This document shows positions 50,935-61,997 of a stretch of DNA of 64,000 nt, piece by piece (position 1 is the first letter of the stretch; each line of letters starts with the position of its first letter). This stretch comes from Variovorax beijingensis. Its GTDB lineage: Bacteria; Pseudomonadota; Gammaproteobacteria; Burkholderiales; Burkholderiaceae_C. The stretch spans positions 1 to 64,000 of the forward strand of contig NZ_VIVL01000019.1 in NCBI RefSeq assembly GCF_007828835.1, given 5' to 3'. The translations under genes and the position numbers were made by a program. The notes below the pieces were generated by a model. It had not been told where the DNA came from. It did no database searches and was given only the letters and a program-made list of their open reading frames with translations.

Positions 50935-51733
50935 CGATGATGCCCATGATGACGATGTCGGTGCGCAGGAAGTTCGACGCGTTCAGCACCATCTGGCCCA
51001 GGCCCATGTTGGCCGCCACCATCTCGGCCGCCACCAGCGTGGTCCAGCCGAAGCCGATGGCGATGCGCATGCCCACCAGAATGTCGGGCAGGGCCGAGGG
51101 CAATATGACGTGCCGGATCACCTGCATATAGCTCGCGCCCATCGAATACGCGGCATTGATCTGCTCCTGCGACGCGCTGCGCATGCCCGAGCGCGCGGCC
51201 AGCGCCAGCGGCGCGAAGCAGCTCAGGAAGATCAGCAGCACCTTCGGCAGCTCGTCGATGCCGAACCAGATGATGATCAGCGGCAGGTAGGCCAGCGGCG
51301 GCAGCGGTCGGTAGAACTCCAGCGGCGGATCGAAGATGCCGCGCCAGAAGCGGCTCATGCCCATCGCAATGCCCACCGGAATGGCCGTGATGCAGGCCAG
51401 CAGGAAGGCCGAGAAGACCCGGAACATGCTCGCGAGGAAGTGCTGCCATAGCGGCTTGTCGTTGGCCTGGCCCGTGAGGTATTCGTAGAACTGCTGGAAC
51501 ACCGCCTGCGGCGTCGGCAGGAACAGCGGCTTGACCCAGCCCATGTTGGTCACGAGGAACCACAGCGCGACCAGCGCCACCACCGTGACCACGCTGATGG
51601 TCAGGCTCGAGCCCTCGCCCGGCACCTTGAAGGCGCTGGTCTTGAGCTTGGCGCCGGCCGCCACCGGCGGCGGCGCGGCGGGCTTGGAAGGAGGTGTCAT
51701 GGCGACAGGCGTTGCAATGGTGGCCTCAGGCAT
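50852..51733 (-). CDS. tauC: Taurine-type ABC transporter permease TauC
   Basis: 293 residues, about six membrane segments after an Ala/Pro-rich N-terminal tail. The permease EAA loop is visible as EQINAAYSMGASYMQVIRHV, then LPDILVGMRIAIGFGWTTL, matching the TauC/SsuC group. Overlaps tauB by eight bases. Imports taurine or a related sulfonate with TauA and TauB. Confidence 0.87.
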   Translation of the reverse strand: MPEATIATPVAMTPPSKPAAPPPVAAGAKLKTSAFKVPGEGSSLTISVVTVVALVALWFLVTNMGWVKPLFLPTPQAVFQQFYEYLTGQANDKPLWQHFLASMFRVFSAFLLACITAIPVGIAMGMSRFWRGIFDPPLEFYRPLPPLAYLPLIIIWFGIDELPKVLLIFLSCFAPLALAARSGMRSASQEQINAAYSMGASYMQVIRHVILPSALPDILVGMRIAIGFGWTTLVAAEMVAANMGLGQMVLNASNFLRTDIVIMGIIVIGVVAYLFDLLMRWLERRLVPWKGRM

Positions 51734-52514
51734 GGGCAGCCTCGCGATGATGGATGATCGAAAGAACCTCTTCGCGCATGCGGATGAATTCGGGTTCCGA
51801 CTTCACCTTGCGCGAGTCGCCATGCGACAGGAACTGGCGCGAGAACGGAACCTCGTCGTACACGTGCGAAATGCGCCCCGGGCTCGGGCTCATCACGATC
51901 AGCCGCGTGGCCAGGAACAGTGCCTCCTCGACCGAGTGGGTGATGAAGAACACCATCTTGTTCGACTTGGACCAGGCCTTGAGCAGGATCTCCTGCACCT
52001 GCTCGCGCGTGAACGCGTCGAGCGCGCCCATGGGCTCGTCCATGAGCAGCACGGCCGGGTCGCTGGCCAGCGCGCGTGCAATGCCCACGCGCTGCTGCAT
52101 GCCGCCCGAGAGTTCGTACACCGCGCGGTCCGCGTACTGCTGCAGGCCAACGAGCCCAAGCTTCTCTTCCGCGATGCGGTCGCGCTCGGCCTTGCCTGTG
52201 CCGGCCAGGCGCAGGCCCAGCGCCACGTTGTCGCGCACGTTGAGCCAGGGCATCAGCGCATGCTTCTGGAACACCACGCCGCGGTCGGCGCCGGGGCCGA
52301 CCACGGGCTTGCCGTCGAGCAGGATGTCGCCGGTGGAAGGCGGCAGGAAGCCGGCAATGCTGTTGAGCAGCGTGGTCTTGCCGCAGCCCGAGGCGCCGAG
52401 CGCCACCACGAAGTCGCCGTCGCGCATCGTGAGGTTCACCGGGGCCAGCGCCTGCAGCGTGCCGCCCTTGACGGCGTAGTTGACCGTGAGGTCGCGGATG
52501 TCGAGCGTGGGCAT
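51726..52514 (-). CDS. tauB: Taurine-type ABC transporter ATP-binding protein TauB
   Basis: 262 residues. Walker A GASGCGKTT near residue 39, signature LSGGMQQRVGIARAL near residue 137, Walker B VLLMDEPMGALD near 157, and H-loop FFITHSVEEAL. Start five bases after tauA. Energises sulfonate import. Confidence 0.9.
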   Translation of the reverse strand: MPTLDIRDLTVNYAVKGGTLQALAPVNLTMRDGDFVVALGASGCGKTTLLNSIAGFLPPSTGDILLDGKPVVGPGADRGVVFQKHALMPWLNVRDNVALGLRLAGTGKAERDRIAEEKLGLVGLQQYADRAVYELSGGMQQRVGIARALASDPAVLLMDEPMGALDAFTREQVQEILLKAWSKSNKMVFFITHSVEEALFLATRLIVMSPSPGRISHVYDEVPFSRQFLSHGDSRKVKSEPEFIRMREEVLSIIHHREAAHA

Positions 52515-52519
52515 GCGGC

Positions 52520-53539
52520 CTACTTCCCCATGGCTTTCTCGACATAGGCCGTGGTCACGAAGGCGCTGTAGTCGGGCTTGACCTCCTGCACCCGGCCCTG
52601 CTCCTTCAGGAACGCCGCCGTGCCCGCCATCGCCTTGGCCGCGCCGCCGCCCAGCCACGTGGGCGAGACCTGCTCGGCCATGGTCGGGAAGGTGTAGAGC
52701 GCCATTGCGGCCGACACGTCCTTCGGATCGGCCTTGGTCCACTTGGCCATGGCCTTGGTCTGCGGCGAATCGGGCGTCCAGCTCTTGCCGGTGGCCTTGT
52801 ATTCCTCGTTCGCGCGGTTGAGCGCCTTCACGAAGGCGATCATGAACGGCTCGTTGGCGGCAGCCCACTTGGCATTGACCACGATGCCCTCGAACGTGGG
52901 CGCACCCCGCTTGCCGATACTGCCCGAGGTGGCGATGGTCTTGCCCGTGCCCTTGATCCTGGAAAGCACCGGGTCCCAGATGAAGGTGGCGTCGATGTCG
53001 CCGCGCTCCCAGGCCGCCGCGATCTCGGGCGGGCGCATGTTCATCACGTTGACGCTCTTGGGGTCGACGCCGTCCATCTTCATGCCGGCCATGAGCTGGT
53101 AGTGCGCGGTCGAGACGAAGGGCGTGGCCACCTTCTTGCCGGCCAGGTCCTTCATGCTGTTGATGCCCGACGCGTTGCGCGCAACCAGCGCCTCGGCGTT
53201 GGCGATGTCGGCCGAGATCCAGAACAGCTTGATGTCCTGCCCCTGGCTGGCCGCGGCCGTGAGCGGGCTGGACCCGGTTTCGCCCATCTGCACGTCGCCC
53301 GACGCCATGGCCCGGATCACGTCGCCGCCGCCGGAAAACATGCGCCAGTTGATCTTGTAGCCCGTGGCTTTTTCGACCTCGCCGGATTCCATGACGAGGC
53401 GCAGGGGGACCAGCATGTCCTGGTGGGCGAAGGTGAGTTCCTTGGCTTGCTGTGCGAGCGCGGCGCCGCTGCTCATCATCAGCATCGCGGCGGCTGCGAG
53501 CGCTGCGCGTTTCAGGGAAAGACGTCGGGGCATGGTCAT
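52520..53539 (-). CDS. tauA: Taurine-type periplasmic binding protein TauA
   Basis: 339 residues from ATG at 53539, which has AGGAG eight bases upstream (53533 is the next ATG). Sec leader ending ALAQ. Ligand-binding core: EKATGYKINWRMFSGGGDVI, then ASGDVQMGETGSSPLTAAAS, the TauA pattern. Binds taurine or another C2 sulfonate and delivers it to TauBC. No taurine transaminase, dehydrogenase or dioxygenase gene is in the window. Confidence 0.88.
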   Translation of the reverse strand: MTMPRRLSLKRAALAAAAMLMMSSGAALAQQAKELTFAHQDMLVPLRLVMESGEVEKATGYKINWRMFSGGGDVIRAMASGDVQMGETGSSPLTAAASQGQDIKLFWISADIANAEALVARNASGINSMKDLAGKKVATPFVSTAHYQLMAGMKMDGVDPKSVNVMNMRPPEIAAAWERGDIDATFIWDPVLSRIKGTGKTIATSGSIGKRGAPTFEGIVVNAKWAAANEPFMIAFVKALNRANEEYKATGKSWTPDSPQTKAMAKWTKADPKDVSAAMALYTFPTMAEQVSPTWLGGGAAKAMAGTAAFLKEQGRVQEVKPDYSAFVTTAYVEKAMGK

Positions 53540-53730
53540 CTGTTTTCTCCTGGTGGTGAGTCTGGGCGGACTTTGCACCTGTTGGGTCTTTGCAGAAAGT
53601 ACCAGCGCTGTGGGGGGTATGGAGCCAGCTTGTCGGTGAATACCCTTGTTCTGGTGCGATGCCTGTTGGGTGTGCACGGGGGCGGTGCGTTTTTTGGGGG
53701 CGAGACCCGGCCCCCGGAACACAAAAAAAC

Positions 53731-55251
53731 TCAATGCGCCCTCACCTCCCCCCGAGCCAACGCCAATTCCCCGACAGCCATCCCCAAAGCCTGAATCCCC
53801 AAAGGAATCTGCGAAGCCGCAATGGACGACAACCGCAGCCGGAAGAACGGACACGGATAGGGCGGTTTCGCAAAGAACACATCCCCCGCTTCGATCAGCA
53901 CCCCATGGCTGCGCGCCATCAGCGACAGCTCGCCCGCGTCGACCCACGCCGGCGCCCGCACCCAGATCGACGCCCCGCCCTGCGGCAGCGTGAACTCGAA
54001 CTCGGGAAGATGCTCGCGCAGCGCCTGGGCCGCCAGCGCCAGCCGCTCCTGCATCGCATGGTTCACGCGCCGCGCATGCGACTCGTGGTGCCCCAGCGAA
54101 AGGAACAGCGCATACGCATGCTGCAGGAAGGCGCTCGGATGCCGGACCATCGCATGCCGTATGCCGCGCAGCTCCCTGATCAGCGCGCGCGGCGCCACGA
54201 TGAAGCCCAGCCGCAGCGCGGGCGACAGGCTCTTCGACACCGAGCCCACGTAGATCACGCGCCCGGTCTTGTCCAGGCTCTTGAGCGCCGGCATCGGCGT
54301 GCCTTCGTACAGGTTCTCGGCCTCGTAGTCGTCCTCGATGATCACGAAGTCCTGGAGCTCGGCCTTGCGCAGCAGCCACTGCCTGCGCTCCAGGCTCAGC
54401 GTGGCGGTGGTCGGGCTCTGGTGCGAAGGCGTCACGAAGAGGTAGTCGGCCGCGGGCAGCGCATCGACCACCAGGCCCTCCTCGTCCACGGCCACCTCGA
54501 CCCACTTGGGGTTGCGCATCGAGAAGCTGTTGCGCGCATGCGGATGGCCGGGCTCTTCCAGGCCGACGCGGGTGCGCTCGTCGAACAGCGCATCGGCCAG
54601 CAGGTAGTACGCGTGCTGCGCGCCGAGCGTCACCAGGATCTCTTCCTTCAGCGCGAACACACCGCGCTTGGGCAGCAGGCGGGTGCGGATCTGCTCGATC
54701 AGGTCGGGCACGTCGTCGGTTTCGAAGTCGGGCGTCCAGTGCGGCAGCTGCGATCGCGCCAGGCTGCGCGCGCAGCACTCGCGAAAATCCTCGGTCGGAA
54801 AAAGCTGCGGGTCGTAGTTGCCGTAGACAAACGGGAACGGATAGTCGCGCCAGCGGTCGGGCTTCGCAAGCGTGGGCTTGCCCTCCAGTGAACGCAGCAC
54901 GCGCCCCGACCAGTCGGGCGGCTGGCTGGCCTGGCCGCTGCGGCCCACCAGCGGCTCGGCAAGCGCAGCGGACAGTGGCCGCGCGTTGCGCGCCACGAAC
55001 ACGCCGCTGCGCGGGCGCGCCTCCAGAAAGCCCTCGTCGATCAATTGCAGATAGGCCGAAGTCACCGTGTTGCGGCTCAGCCCCAGCAGCGCCGCAAGCT
55101 CGCGCGACGAGGGCATCGAGGCGCCGGGGCTCAGGTGGTCTTCGAGGATGGCCTGCACCACGGCGGCGCGCAGACGGGCCTGCAGCGGCAGGGCGGGCTG
55201 GTCGGGTAGCGCGAAGAGCTGCGCCCATTGGGTGGCTCTGGGGTTGGCCAT
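53731..55251 (-). CDS. MocR-type (GntR-aminotransferase) regulator, TauR-like
   Basis: 506 residues. N-terminal GntR winged helix (LRAAVVQAILEDHLSPGASM, then MPSSRELAALLGLSRNTVTS), then a fold-I aminotransferase-like domain with the PLP Lys in VGSVSKSLSPALRLG near residue 340. It lies upstream of tauABC on the same strand, matching TauR, the PLP-dependent activator of taurine genes. It is also divergent from the 55370 operon, so either set may be the target. The 190-base gap to tauA holds no evident gene. Confidence 0.85.
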   Translation of the reverse strand: MANPRATQWAQLFALPDQPALPLQARLRAAVVQAILEDHLSPGASMPSSRELAALLGLSRNTVTSAYLQLIDEGFLEARPRSGVFVARNARPLSAALAEPLVGRSGQASQPPDWSGRVLRSLEGKPTLAKPDRWRDYPFPFVYGNYDPQLFPTEDFRECCARSLARSQLPHWTPDFETDDVPDLIEQIRTRLLPKRGVFALKEEILVTLGAQHAYYLLADALFDERTRVGLEEPGHPHARNSFSMRNPKWVEVAVDEEGLVVDALPAADYLFVTPSHQSPTTATLSLERRQWLLRKAELQDFVIIEDDYEAENLYEGTPMPALKSLDKTGRVIYVGSVSKSLSPALRLGFIVAPRALIRELRGIRHAMVRHPSAFLQHAYALFLSLGHHESHARRVNHAMQERLALAAQALREHLPEFEFTLPQGGASIWVRAPAWVDAGELSLMARSHGVLIEAGDVFFAKPPYPCPFFRLRLSSIAASQIPLGIQALGMAVGELALARGEVRAH

Positions 55252-55369
55252 GGTGCGCCGCAGTTTAGGGCAAGCACGGCGTTCTGGCTCGGTCGAATTC
55301 CCGCATCTGGCCCTATCGCGCGGGCGGCGGGCTGCCTACGCTTGCGGCATTCAATCCCGGAGCCCCCGC

Positions 55370-55783
55370 GTGACCGCACAGCCTTCTTCCTCCTCTTCTT
55401 CCGTCACCACCGACACCCTGGCCGCGTTCAGCGATGCCTGGAACCGCCACGACATCGACGCGCTGATGGGCTTCATGACCGAGGACTGCATCTTCCAGAC
55501 CGCCGCCGGCCCCGACGCCTGCGGCACCCGCCACGTGGGCTCCGAGGCGGTGCGCAAGGCCTTCGCGGCGGCATGGCAGGCCGTGCCCGATGCGCAGTGG
55601 ATCAATGGCCGGCATTTCGTGCACGGCGATTTCGGCACCTCGCAGTGGACCTTCACGGGCACCGCGGCCGACGGCAGCCGCATCGAGACCGACGGCATCG
55701 ACGTCTTCACCTTCAGGGGCGGAAAGATCCACCTGAAGAACGTGTTCCGCAAGGCCCGCCCCAATCTGCCGGCGGCCCGCTAG
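55370..55783 (+). CDS. NTF2/SnoaL-like small protein
   Basis: 137 residues with a GTG start preceded by CCCGGAG. The NTF2-like fold is suggested by TLAAFSDAWNRHDIDALMGF, the MTEDCIFQ step and RIETDGIDVFTFRGGKIHLK. Unknown function; may act on, or bind, a small molecule of the downstream pathway. First gene of a long operon, divergent from the MocR regulator. Confidence 0.8.
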   Translation: MTAQPSSSSSSVTTDTLAAFSDAWNRHDIDALMGFMTEDCIFQTAAGPDACGTRHVGSEAVRKAFAAAWQAVPDAQWINGRHFVHGDFGTSQWTFTGTAADGSRIETDGIDVFTFRGGKIHLKNVFRKARPNLPAAR

Positions 55784-55809
55784 GCCCGCCGTTCCGGGAG
55801 CCCCGCATC

Positions 55810-57258
55810 ATGACCCTGTCCGGCACCGCTTCTTTCTCCGCCTCGCAACCGCAGCAGCAGCCCGCGAGCCGTCCCTATGACCCGCGCTACGACCCGCTGG
55901 TCGCGCCCGACCCCGGCGCTGGCCGCGCCTACGCGCCCACCTGGTGGGTGGCCAGCGCCGGCACGCCGCCCGAGGACGACGGCCCGCTGCTGCGCGACAT
56001 CGATGTCGACGTGGCCATCATCGGCTCGGGCGCCACCGGCATGTCGACCGCGCTCTACCTGGCACAGGAGCACGGCATCCAGGCCACGGTGCTCGAAGCC
56101 AACCAGGCGTCGTGGGGCTGCTCCAGCCGCAGCGGCGGCCAGGGGCAGAACGCCAGCGGCCGGCTCAAGCGCTCGCAGTGGATCCAGCGCTGGGGCCTGG
56201 ACACCGCCAGACGCCTCGACGCCGAGATCCGCGGCGGCTTCGAGAACTTCAAGCACTTGACGACGCAGATCGACTGCGATGCCTTCGACGGCGGCCATCT
56301 CTATCTGGCGCACCGGCCCGAAAAACTCGCGGTGCTCGACGCCGAGGCGCGCGTGATGCGCGAGCAGTTCGGCTACGCCACGCGCATGCTGACGGCCGAA
56401 GAGGTGCGGCGCGACTACTGCGACGAGCGCGAGGCGGCCGGCGCCATGTTCGAGCCCGAAGGCGTGGGCATCCATCCGCTGAAGTTCACCTTCGGCCTGA
56501 TGCGCAAGGCTCGTGCGCTGGGCGTGAAGGTGCACACCTCGAGCCCCGTGCAGGGCTGGCAGACCATCGACGGCGTGCACCATCTGCAGACCCCCGGCGG
56601 CGTGGTGCGCGCGCGCCGCGTGGCCGTGTGCACCGGCGGCTACACCGGGCAGGCGCTGAGCCCGCTGCTGAAAAACCGCATCATGCCGATCCTCTCCAAC
56701 TCGGTGGTCACGCGCCCGCTCACCGAGGCCGAGCTGCAGGCCACCAACTTCAGGTCGCTGACCTTCCTGACCGACACGCGCACGCTGCGCTTCTACTACC
56801 GGCTGCTCAAGGGCAACCGGCTGCAGATCGGCAGCCGCAGCTCGGTGAGCGGCGCCGACGCCGAGCACCCGGTGCACCTGAAGCTGCTCACCGATGCCAT
56901 CGCGCGCAAGTTCCCGCCGCTCGCGGGCATCCGCATCGACTACTCGTGGTGGGGCTGGGTCGACATGAGCCACGACATGATGCCGCGCATCACGCAGCCC
57001 GAGCCGGACAGGAAGATCTGGTATGCGGTGGGCTATGGCGGCAACGGCGTGTCCTTCTCGACCTGGGCCGGCAAGCGGCTGGCCGAGCGCGTGGCCGGCA
57101 AGGACACGGGCAAGGAGGTGTTCGAGCTTCCCATCTACAAGTCTGCGCTGCCCTTTCCCAATGTGCTGGGACTGGTGGAATCGCCCGCCTTCGCGCCGTT
57201 CCGGCGCATCGGCCAGCGCATGCTCTACAAGTGGTATTGGCTGCGCGACGAGAAGTAG
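55810..57258 (+). CDS. FAD-dependent amine oxidase-like oxidoreductase (DAO family)
   Basis: 482 residues. After a 50-residue extension the FAD motif VDVAIIGSGATGMSTALYLA appears near residue 60, then SWGCSSRSGGQGQNASGRLK, like PuuB/gamma-glutamylputrescine oxidase-type enzymes. The C-terminus carries the WYAVGYGGNGVSFSTWAGKR FAD contact. Cytoplasmic, likely an amine or amino-acid oxidase. Encoded between the NTF2-like gene and the transporter. Confidence 0.82.
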   Translation: MTLSGTASFSASQPQQQPASRPYDPRYDPLVAPDPGAGRAYAPTWWVASAGTPPEDDGPLLRDIDVDVAIIGSGATGMSTALYLAQEHGIQATVLEANQASWGCSSRSGGQGQNASGRLKRSQWIQRWGLDTARRLDAEIRGGFENFKHLTTQIDCDAFDGGHLYLAHRPEKLAVLDAEARVMREQFGYATRMLTAEEVRRDYCDEREAAGAMFEPEGVGIHPLKFTFGLMRKARALGVKVHTSSPVQGWQTIDGVHHLQTPGGVVRARRVAVCTGGYTGQALSPLLKNRIMPILSNSVVTRPLTEAELQATNFRSLTFLTDTRTLRFYYRLLKGNRLQIGSRSSVSGADAEHPVHLKLLTDAIARKFPPLAGIRIDYSWWGWVDMSHDMMPRITQPEPDRKIWYAVGYGGNGVSFSTWAGKRLAERVAGKDTGKEVFELPIYKSALPFPNVLGLVESPAFAPFRRIGQRMLYKWYWLRDEK

Positions 57259-57452
57259 CGGCGCGTGCGGTGCGCATTCACCGAAGTGGCGCATCGCAAC
57301 GCTGCACAACGGGGCAAACCCGCGGCTTCTGGCCCTGCAGGTCGCGCACGGCTGGCTCTTCGCGTGCACGGGGCAAGCGCCTATCTTCGAGCACAAGGCC
57401 CACGGGCCGAATCCGTCCGCCCGACTTGTGTCGAACTTCCAGAGGTCCCGCC

Positions 57453-59054
57453 ATGCCCCTTCTCCGCCTTGCGCGCCGCGCCACCCTGCTCTGGGCCGCG
57501 CTGATGACCGCGAGCAGCCTGCTGCCGCTGCCCGCCTCCGCCGCCGAGGAGCAGCCCAGGCGCGGCGGCACGCTGGTGATCGGCAGCACGCAGACGCCAC
57601 GGCACCTGAACGGCGCGGTGCAGTCGGGCATTGCCACCGCGCTGCCTTCCACGCAGATCTTCGCGAGCCCGCTGCGCTTCGACGACAAGTGGAACCCGCA
57701 GCCCTACCTTGCCGAAACATGGAAGCTGTCGGAGGACGGCAAGTCGCTCACGCTCAAGCTGCGCAAGAACGCGGTGTTCCACGACGGCAAGCCGGTCACC
57801 TCGGCCGACGTGGCCTTCTCGATCATGGCCATCAAGGCCAACCATCCGTTCACCACCATGCTCGGCCCGGTCGACAAGGTGGACACGCCCGACCCCTACA
57901 CCGCCGTCATCCGCATGAGCGTGCCGCACCCGGCCATCGTGCTCGCGATGTCGCCTGCGCTGTGCCCCATTCTTCCCAAGCACATCTACGGCGACGGCCA
58001 GGAGCTGAAGAACCATCCGCGCAACACCACCGACGTGGTCGGCTCGGGACCGTTCCGGCTGACCGAGTTCAAGCCGGCGCAGCGCATCGTGCTGGAGCGC
58101 AACGACCGCTTCTTCCTGCCCGGCAAGCCGTACCTCGACAAGGTGATCGTCAACGTCACGCCCGACATGGCCAGCCTGGTGCTCGGGCTGGAACGCGGCG
58201 ACGTGCAGATGCTGCCCTTCGCCACGCTGCCCACCGATCTCAGGCGCTTCGCCAACGACCCGAAGGTGTCGCTCACGCCCAAGGGCTACGACGGCATCGG
58301 CGCGCTCAACTGGCTGGCCTTCAACACCGCGAAGAAGCCGCTCTCGGACGTGCAGGTGCGCAAGGCCATTGCCATGGCCATCGACAAGAACTTCATCGCC
58401 AAGGCACTGATGGGCGGCTTTGCCACGGTGTCCGACGGACCGCTGGTGGCGAGCAGCCCCTTCGCGGTGCCCGACCTGGTGCGCTATCCGCTCGACCTCA
58501 AGAAGGCCGCCGAGCTCCTCGACGCCGCGGGCTACAAGGCCGGCGCCGGCGGCGAGCGTTTCAAGCTCACCATCGACTACCTGCCGGGTGCCGACGACCA
58601 GCAGAAGAACGTGGCCGAATACATCCGCGGCCAGCTCAAGAAGGTGGGCATCGCGGTGGAGGTGCGCGCCTCGGCCGACTTCCCGGCCTGGGCCAAGCGG
58701 CTGGCCTCGCACGACTTCGACCTGTCGATGGACCTGGTGTTCAACTGGGGCGACCCGATCATCGGCGTGCACCGCACCTACCTGTCGACCAACATCAAGC
58801 CCATCATCTGGACCAACACGCAGTCCTATGCCAACCCGAAGGTCGACGAGCTGCTGAACACCGCCGGCAGCCTGGCCGACCCGACCCAGCGCAAGGCCTA
58901 CTACGCGACCTTCCAGAAGATCGTGACCGACGAGCTGCCGATCGAGTTCATCAACCAGGTGCCCTACCACACCATCGCGAGCAAGAAGGTGGGCAACGTG
59001 CCCGCCACCATCTGGGGGCCGCTGTCGCCGCTGGACGAGGTCTACCTCAAGTAA
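57453..59054 (+). CDS. Dpp/Opp-type ABC transporter substrate-binding protein
   Basis: 533 residues, SBP family 5. Sec leader to PASAAEEQ, then GGTLVIGSTQTPRHLNGAVQ and the YLAETWKLSEDGKSLTLKLR signature. Binds peptides or similar amides in the periplasm. The 194-base gap before it holds no gene and no clear terminator. Confidence 0.9.
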   Translation: MPLLRLARRATLLWAALMTASSLLPLPASAAEEQPRRGGTLVIGSTQTPRHLNGAVQSGIATALPSTQIFASPLRFDDKWNPQPYLAETWKLSEDGKSLTLKLRKNAVFHDGKPVTSADVAFSIMAIKANHPFTTMLGPVDKVDTPDPYTAVIRMSVPHPAIVLAMSPALCPILPKHIYGDGQELKNHPRNTTDVVGSGPFRLTEFKPAQRIVLERNDRFFLPGKPYLDKVIVNVTPDMASLVLGLERGDVQMLPFATLPTDLRRFANDPKVSLTPKGYDGIGALNWLAFNTAKKPLSDVQVRKAIAMAIDKNFIAKALMGGFATVSDGPLVASSPFAVPDLVRYPLDLKKAAELLDAAGYKAGAGGERFKLTIDYLPGADDQQKNVAEYIRGQLKKVGIAVEVRASADFPAWAKRLASHDFDLSMDLVFNWGDPIIGVHRTYLSTNIKPIIWTNTQSYANPKVDELLNTAGSLADPTQRKAYYATFQKIVTDELPIEFINQVPYHTIASKKVGNVPATIWGPLSPLDEVYLK

Positions 59055-59065
59055 GGCGGCACCAC

Positions 59066-60040
59066 ATGGGCACATTGCGCTATGCCGCCTCGCGACTGCT
59101 CCAGGCCCTGGGCCTGGTGCTTGCGGTGGTGGTGCTCAACTTCGTGCTGGTGCACGCGGCGCCGGGCGACCCGGTGGAGACCATTGCCGGCGCCAGCGGC
59201 GGCATGTCGCCCGAGCTGATGGCGCAGCTGCGCAAGCAGTACGGGCTCGACGAGCCGCTGCCGGTGCAGCTGGGCGTGTACCTGGGCAAGGTGGCGCGGG
59301 GCGACCTGGGCTACTCGTACTTCTTCAACCTGCCCGTGACGCGCATGATTGCCGAGCGCGTGCCGGCCACGCTGCTGCTGGTGCTCAGTTCGGTGCTGCT
59401 GGCCTTCTTCGCCGGCACCGCGCTGGGCGTGCTGTCGTCGCGCAGGCCCAATGGCTGGCTGTCGCAGTTCATCACGGTGCTGTCGCTGGTGGGCTTTGCG
59501 GCGCCGGTGTTCTGGCTCGGCATCATGCTGGTGATCCTGCTGGCCTCGGTGTTCCCCATTCTTCCGGTGGCGGGCATGCGCTCCATCGACTCGACCGGCG
59601 GCGGCCTCAAGGACGTGCTCGACGTGGCGCATCACCTGGTGCTGCCCACGCTCACGCTGAGCCTGGTGTATCTCGCGCAGTACAGCCGGCTCGCGCGCTC
59701 CTCGATGCTCGACGTGCTGGGCTCCGACTTCATCCGCACCGCGCGCGCCAAGGGCCTGGCCGACCGCGTGGTGCTCTACAAGCATGCGCTGCGCAATGCG
59801 CTGCTGCCGGTGGTCACCGTGCTGGGCCTGCAGTTCGGCAATGTGCTGGCCGGCGCGATCCTGGTGGAGACGGTGTTCAACTGGCCGGGCCTCGGCCGGC
59901 TGGCCTTCGAGTCGGTGCTGCGGCGCGACTACCCGACCATCCTCGGCGTGCTGCTCTTCTCTTCCATCGTGGTGGTGGTGATGAACCAGCTCACCGACCT
60001 GTGCTATCGCTTCATCGATCCGCGGATCAAGGCCTCATGA
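59066..60040 (+). CDS. Dpp/Opp-type ABC transporter permease (DppB-like)
   Basis: 324 residues, six membrane segments. Start MGTLRYAASRLLQALGLVLA, then HAAPGDPVETIAG; EAA loop YLAQYSRLARSSMLDVLGSD, then YKHALRNALLPVVTVLGLQF. Pairs with the DppC-like permease, overlapping it by four bases. Confidence 0.92.
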   Translation: MGTLRYAASRLLQALGLVLAVVVLNFVLVHAAPGDPVETIAGASGGMSPELMAQLRKQYGLDEPLPVQLGVYLGKVARGDLGYSYFFNLPVTRMIAERVPATLLLVLSSVLLAFFAGTALGVLSSRRPNGWLSQFITVLSLVGFAAPVFWLGIMLVILLASVFPILPVAGMRSIDSTGGGLKDVLDVAHHLVLPTLTLSLVYLAQYSRLARSSMLDVLGSDFIRTARAKGLADRVVLYKHALRNALLPVVTVLGLQFGNVLAGAILVETVFNWPGLGRLAFESVLRRDYPTILGVLLFSSIVVVVMNQLTDLCYRFIDPRIKAS

Positions 60041-60947
60041 ACAAGCTTGCAACGATGCCCTCCGTTTCCGCCGCACCTGATGCGCCCGCGAAGCCGGCCC
60101 TGCGCGTCGAGCACCCCGGCATGGAGGCGATGCGCATGTTCCTGCGCAATCCGGCGGCCATTGCGGGCATGGCGATGCTGCTCGCCATGCTGGCGGTGGC
60201 CATTGCCGGACCCTGGTTCCACCCGGCCGATCCCTTCGAGATCAAGGCTGCGCCGCTCACGCCGCCTTTCAGCGAGGAAGCCTGGCTCGGCACCGACTAC
60301 CTCGGCCGCGACGTGCTCACGACATTGATCTACGGCGGGCGCGCCACGCTGCTGGTGGGCGCGGTGGCCGCGCTGCTTTCGGTGCTGATCGGCATCACGC
60401 TGGGCGCCTTCGCGGGCTACTACGGCGGCAAGGTCGATGCGGCGCTGATGAAGCTGACCGAGTTCTTCCAGGTGCTGCCCGCGCTGCTGTTCGCGATGGT
60501 GGTGGTCACGCTGTTCTCGCCCACGCTGGTGACGGTCACGCTGGCCATCGGCATCATGAGCTGGACCGGCACCGCGCGGCTCACGCGCGCCGAGTTCATG
60601 AAGTACCGCGGCCTGGAATTCGTTCGCGCCGAGCGCGCCATCGGCGCGCGCGACACCCGCATCATCTGGAAGGTGATCCTTCCCAACGCGCTGCCGCCGC
60701 TGGTGGTCTCGGCCACGCTGGCCATCGGCGCGGCGGTCTTGTTCGAAGCCGGGCTGTCGTTCCTCGGCCTGGGCGACCCCAACCAGATGAGCTGGGGGCT
60801 GATGATCGGCTCGAGCCGGCAGTACGTGCTGTCGTGCTGGTGGGCGGTGGCCTTTCCGGGGGCGGCCATCTTCATCACCGTGCTGGCCGTGAGCCTGATC
60901 GGCGACGGGCTCAACGATGCCCTCAACCCCAAGCTGAGGGAACGCTG

Positions 60948-60948
<1 letters not shown>
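60037..60948 (+). CDS. Dpp/Opp-type ABC transporter permease (DppC-like)
   Basis: 303 residues. Cytoplasmic tail, membrane segment, then the LGTDYLGRDVLTTLIYGGRA signature of DppC/OppC proteins and a C-terminal EAA loop (ARDTRIIWKVILPNALPPLV). Last base shared with the next ATG (TGATG). Confidence 0.92.

Positions 60949-61993
<1,045 letters not shown>

Positions 61994-61997
<4 letters not shown>

Noticed and set aside
53540..53730. Sigma-54 promoter before tauA (a TGGTAC...TGCAA-like stretch)
   Set aside because: The GG to GC spacing is two bases too short for a -24/-12 promoter.
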